From Pseudorasbora parva (lineage: Eukaryota; Chordata; Actinopteri; Cypriniformes; Gobionidae): a stretch of 64,000 bases of DNA. Positions 60,026 to 64,000 of this stretch are shown here, piece after piece; position 1 is the stretch's first letter, and the number at the start of each line of letters is the position of its first letter. Location of the stretch: contig NC_090178.1 of the NCBI RefSeq assembly GCF_024679245.1, positions 5,674,202-5,738,201 on the forward strand, in the 5' to 3' direction. The notes beneath the pieces were generated by a model, which was given only the letters and a program-made list of their open reading frames with translations, ran no database searches and had not been told where the DNA came from. The position numbers and the translations under genes were made by a program.

Positions 60026-60758
60026 AGGCAACTTTTGCTTTAATTACAGCCAATAAACTTTTGTCTTTAATAGCTTTGCACACCTATATTGGGCACACCT
60101 AGAATTGCTGGAGTTCAGTCTTTTCTGTCCTTAAGCAATTGCGTTGTTTATCAAAACGAAAATCACATTTTAAAACATTATGGAGGATTAACAAAAGGCA
60201 ACTTTTGCTTTAATTACAGCCGATAATCTTTTGGGATATGTTTTTACTAGCTTTGCACACCTAGATTGGGCACACCTAGATTCTTAGAACTGCTGGAGTT
60301 CAGTCCTTCCTATCCTTAAGCCATTGTGTTGTTCTGTTGGCAATATGTTTAGATCTTCAGCTGTCTAGCAGAGGGACACAGGTTTTCCTCAAAAATTTGA
60401 ATGTACTTGGCAGCATCCATTTCCCTCTCAACCCTGACCAATCACCCAGTCTCTGCTGAAGAGAAACACCCCCACAACATCATGCTGCCACCACCATCCT
60501 TTACAGTAGGTGTGGTGTGTTTTGGTTGGTGTGTGTTTGCTTTTTGCCAAACATAGCGCTTGGTGTTCAGTTCAAAAAGGTCAATTTAGGTCTCATCAGA
60601 CCATAGCACCTTTTTCCAGATGGCATCAGAGTTTTCTAGGTTTGCATAGCGCAAATGAGATTTTTTTGAGGGAAAGGCTTATTTCTTTCGGCACTATATT
60701 TGGTAAAAAGCAAGCAATTTTTGCAAACAAACAATTCCAAACTTTTGACCGGTAGTGT
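60026..60758 (-). mobile_element. Decayed Tc1-like transposon
   Basis: Ends in 'ccaaacttttgaccggtagtg' at 60758 before TA, the common Tc1 terminus. The minus strand of 60430-60610 gives decayed transposase text: SDETxxxLF-like start, MFGKKQ, then [18 protein letters not shown]. Multiple stops and frameshifts. A ~170-bp segment (60026 and 60196) is tandemly duplicated inside. Confidence 0.8.
60440..60610 (-). pseudogene. Tc1-like transposase catalytic-core remnant
   Basis: [14 protein letters not shown] in one minus-strand frame is the strongly conserved core segment between the first and second catalytic Asp of Tc1 transposases. The upstream SDE block is recognisable but in a different frame. 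Confidence 0.75.
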
Positions 60759-60769
60759 ATAAAGTATTT

Positions 60770-61675
60770 AATTTGGTTAGGTTACCTGCTAATGTCCATT
60801 TAATATAATAAAACTGCAGTTGTCTCATGCTTTCATATTTATAATGCAGCTATTGCATAAGCTGATATGCTAAAATCCATGTCTATTAGTCATATATGCA
60901 CAGTATGTTTATGATAAATAAATTCCCTTAATTCCTAATGACTATTGACAATAAAAATTCCTTAGCTTTGGCATCAACGCTGGAGATGCTGAACGTCTCT
61001 GATGATGTTCAGGGCTTGTCCGAGCGTCCGTCAGCAGGTGAAGAACCGCAGCAGATGCTTCATGGGGTTTGGTAAATCTCAAAAATAGAAGCTGACAGTC
61101 TGCCTGATTCTGGGCTTTTTGCAGCCTTGTTAAAAGAGCTGCCGTCTTGAAAGCCTCCGTCAGACGCTGATGTGGGAGAAGGTGGAAGTGAAATGCTCTG
61201 GATGCATCTTGGCTAAAATTTCACTGCTCAGACTGCAGCCAGGCCTTATACGACAGTTTTAGGACAGTTTTTTTCCCATAAAAGTGCTTTGTGTATTTCA
61301 TAGAAGCACAGCAGTAGCATTCTCAATGTCAATGACTGAAATAAAATATTGGGGTTTTCATTATTATATTATAACAAAATTATATATTATTAATATTTAA
61401 CCCCTTACGTTTCAAAGATCATATATACGACCTCAGATTACTATTGTTCAACATTCACTGCTCGTTAAACATCACACTATATTACTTTATCTGGACAAAC
61501 TCAGTATCATCAGAAAGATTAAAGACTCCAGCTCCGATATTTGAACACTGTTTATGATAAAACTGGGTTGCAGTGACATTAATTCTTAATTTAATTTGTT
61601 TAATTTTGTTAATCTAAATTGTTGGATTAACATTAATCACAATTACATTAGGTCAGTCTTAATACCTGCACTGAT
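60770..61675. other. Unique intronic sequence
   Basis: No recognisable repeat or coding similarity. Confidence 0.4.
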
Positions 61676-61678
61676 CTA

Positions 61679-61960
61679 ATGACCTCAACTGTACACGTTC
61701 ACTAAAGACATCTCCGACTGTGTTTACCTGAATACTCACCAGATCGTGCATTTTTACATATTTTTGACCATTCAAACCCAAACAATAATCCGCGAAAGAT
61801 CTGAATTGTGATCGCATGTTGCCTGAAAGTTGCGTTTGTGTGTGTGTGCGCGCGCTTCGGGTCAGACTCAGGCAGCACGAGCACGTCCCGCACCGCGCTT
61901 TTTCTCATGCACGCATATTTCTGTTGCTTTCTTTGTCAAATATATATTTAACTCTTCTCA
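61679..61960. mobile_element. Internal fragment related to the hAT element at 2548-3423
   Basis: Shares 'tgacctcaactgtacacgtt', 'ccgactgtgtttacctga', 'caataatccgcgaaaga', 'gatcgcatgttg' and 'atatatttaactcttct' in the same order and orientation as 2938-3220. The terminal repeats are not present, so it is a fragment or a relative. Confidence 0.78.
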
Positions 61961-62125
61961 AAGTGTGCAGAGCCTCAAAAAAACAGTGTAGAAAAAGGCT
62001 ATTATTTATTAGTTATGATGTTTTTGAATGTAAAAACCACACAAACGTCATTAGTTGACCTCAGACAACAGTATAACATTTTTTTAATAGCCAGTTCATG
62101 ACACCTTGTTTTAACCATGCTTGAA

Positions 62126-62201
62126 TTTATTTATTTATTTATTTGTTTGTTTGTTTGTTTGTTTGTTTGTTTGTTTGTTTGTTTGTTTGTTTGTTTGTTT
62201 T
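62126..62201 (+). repeat. (TTTA)n then (GTTT)n microsatellite
   Basis: Four to five TTTA units followed by about fifteen GTTT units. Confidence 0.95.
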
Positions 62202-62385
62202 TAGGGAACATTCTTATTTAATAACATTTAAATGATTAAAATACTGTTTTTATATAATCTTTATTATATCTTTATTAAATAGTATGTTATTATTCTATGA
62301 AATACCTGATTTAAAATATTAATAAAAATCATGATGGCTATTATTATTATTTAGTTATTACATATATTATTCTGTCATGTCCACT

Positions 62386-62701
62386 GTTGGGGGTAACATT
62401 TTACAAGTAATGCAAGTTTCGTAATCAGATGCTTTTTTCAAGTAACTAGTAAAGAACAAAATATCAGTTATTTTTTCAAATAAGTGTTTCTGTTTTCCCA
62501 TGTATTGACAGTATTCCTCAAAATTAATAAAAGCAAACCCAGAATATTAGCGAACCTGCAATAATGAAATGTTATAACACAACATAAATATACTTTATGT
62601 ATTTAATCTCACTTTATTAACCCGTGTCTTTGCTGCTGACCTGTGATGATCAAATGCAACCTTACTAATAAGCAAAAATGCCTAAACATCACATTTGTGT
62701 G

Positions 62702-62756
<55 letters not shown>

Positions 62757-62800
62757 TCTGCTGAAGCAAGAGTGTTGAACTTTCTTCATCTCCAGACTAT
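62386..62800. mobile_element. hAT-like element end with internal (TTA)n
   Basis: 'cactgttgggggtaacattt' followed by 'acaagtaatgcaagtttcgt' is a common fish hAT terminus. The opposite end may be near 'agagtgttgaact' at 62770, but no duplication confirms it. Confidence 0.55.
62707..62756 (+). repeat. (TTA)n microsatellite
   Basis: About 16 TTA units. The poly-Ile open frame is a translation of it. Confidence 0.95.
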
Positions 62801-64000
62801 TCTTCTGCAGTCCTACTGTTCTGGTGTACATTTGCATTTCCTTTAGCCTCCAGTCTTATTTATTCTTAACAATAGATATGGTCTTTTCTGATTCTGTAAA
62901 AATAACACAAGTCAAAGTTTATAAGAAACATTAATGCATCGTCCATGTCTCAAGACCTCAATTATCTTTTGGATAGACAACCTGAATTGCTTTTAAATGA
63001 ACTCTTGATAAAGTCAGAAAGCAATCGTTTTTGATTACCGACGTTAGCACTCCATAAACAACTCTATTTGATGTGTTTTCCATTCTCTTCTATCCACATC
63101 ATTAACATGCGTCTCAGGTGATTGGATGTCTCCTGAAGCTGCTTCTGTTCTATACGCATTAAATGCACAGTAGCACCCGATCATTCGCCGTGCATTTATT
63201 CACCTGATAAATGTGCGGGTTGCATCTGCCATTCCTCGTGGGAGCTGGTCATTTACTGCTTTATCTTCCACCGCTGTTTGTTTTCTGGAGGTGCATTCTG
63301 TAAATGGTTTGACAGTAAATGGCCTTTAAAAAGCCATTCTAGCTCCTGAGCTGTGCATAAGTATCCTGTAATGAAGTTGAAAACGTCTCCTCTGCCGGTG
63401 CAGATTCTGCTGATGAGGAGCTGCGTTTCTCACAGAGGTCAAATCCGTGACCTTCCTCCGGAGGCGCGTGTTTCCTCAGGTGAAAATTAAATATTAACTC
63501 GAGGTTAGAGTTACTTTGCCCATGTCTGTTTTTCTTTTACGATTGGAGATCTTCACAATGTGCGTGCTAGAGAGAATTGCTTTTATTTCAGGGCTTTTTT
63601 TTTTTTCAAGCTAAAAGTGAAATGTTTATGCCGTCTGCTGCCATCCTGGATCAATACTTCAAATTTCCCATGACAATCAGGACCCTCTTATGTCAGATGC
63701 AATGCAATTACGGGAATAGTTCAGCCCGAATGAGATTTATCACACTGTTGTTTATGCAGCTCTTCCACACAATGGCAGATCTTGTCAACAAGCTCCAAAA
63801 ATGAATAAAATGCAGCCTAAAAGTAGTCCATAATGAATGCCTTATATTCCAAGTCTTCTGAGCTCATGTGGTTCATCTTGTGCGAGGAACAGATTGAGAT
63901 CTAAGATATAAAAACAAAGATTGTTTTTGAATTAGTGTTGAAAAAAGTTCTGTCAGAAGGCTTGTAATGTCCACTTAAAAAATTATTGTCTGATTTTTAA
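62800..64000. other. Unique intronic sequence to the window end
   Basis: No repeat ends. GC-richer text at 63100-63480 lacks any mannosidase similarity in the frames I checked; the open frame at 63577-63804 has no domain. Confidence 0.4.

Overview
The window looks like the inside of one protein-coding gene of a cyprinid teleost (zebrafish/carp lineage). The only host coding sequence I can support is one 81-bp exon at 13118-13198 on the + strand. It has clean AG/GT splice borders and encodes part of the GH47 catalytic domain of a Golgi class I alpha-1,2-mannosidase, best matching MAN1C1. No second exon is recognisable, so about 13 kb upstream and about 51 kb downstream read as intron. The cyprinid assignment rests on the repeats: a 5S-rRNA-derived SINE of the zebrafish SINE3 type, Tc1, hAT and Harbinger families typical of these fish, DIRS-type retrotransposon ends, and very long TG tracts.

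Layout. 1-8.5 kb: a SINE/LINE tail, a TTAA-flanked element (1715-2334), a hAT element with a perfect 8-bp target duplication (2548-3423), a truncated Tc1 relic and AT-rich tandem repeats. 8.6-12.4 kb: the SINE, then an ~870-bp tandem duplication whose copies are separated by a nearly intact Tc1-like transposon (9874-11511) with one nonsense codon. 13.1 kb: the exon. 14-24 kb: MITE-type repeats, a 30-bp and a 42-bp minisatellite, and a broken PIF/Harbinger nuclease fragment. 24.9-32.5 kb: a three-level nest in which a hAT element holds a second Tc1 copy, which is split by a 5,009-bp DIRS-like element (26621-31629). 32.7-33.9 kb: another hAT element with a perfect 8-bp target duplication, carrying a long TG tract. 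35-47 kb: further MITEs, a Harbinger element with a broken Myb/SANT-type protein (40328-41158), an LTR-like element with an inverted second end (41778-42673), a tetranucleotide satellite split by a palindromic element, and a (GGAT)n array between inverted arms. 47-64 kb: mostly featureless intron with scattered MITEs, hAT ends, two Tc1 relics and an inverted SINE fragment.

The most interesting object is the element at 26621-31629. Its two ends are inverted copies of each other, and just inside one end lies a 111-bp internal region that is the reverse complement of both extreme termini fused together. It sits at an AAC/GTT site with no target duplication beyond that trinucleotide. This is the diagnostic architecture of DIRS tyrosine-recombinase retrotransposons, yet I see no long reading frame inside; the interior instead holds a GC-rich tandem array. 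I read it as a non-autonomous or gutted DIRS element. No operon-like gene cooperation exists in this window; apart from the exon it is a record of successive insertions in introns.
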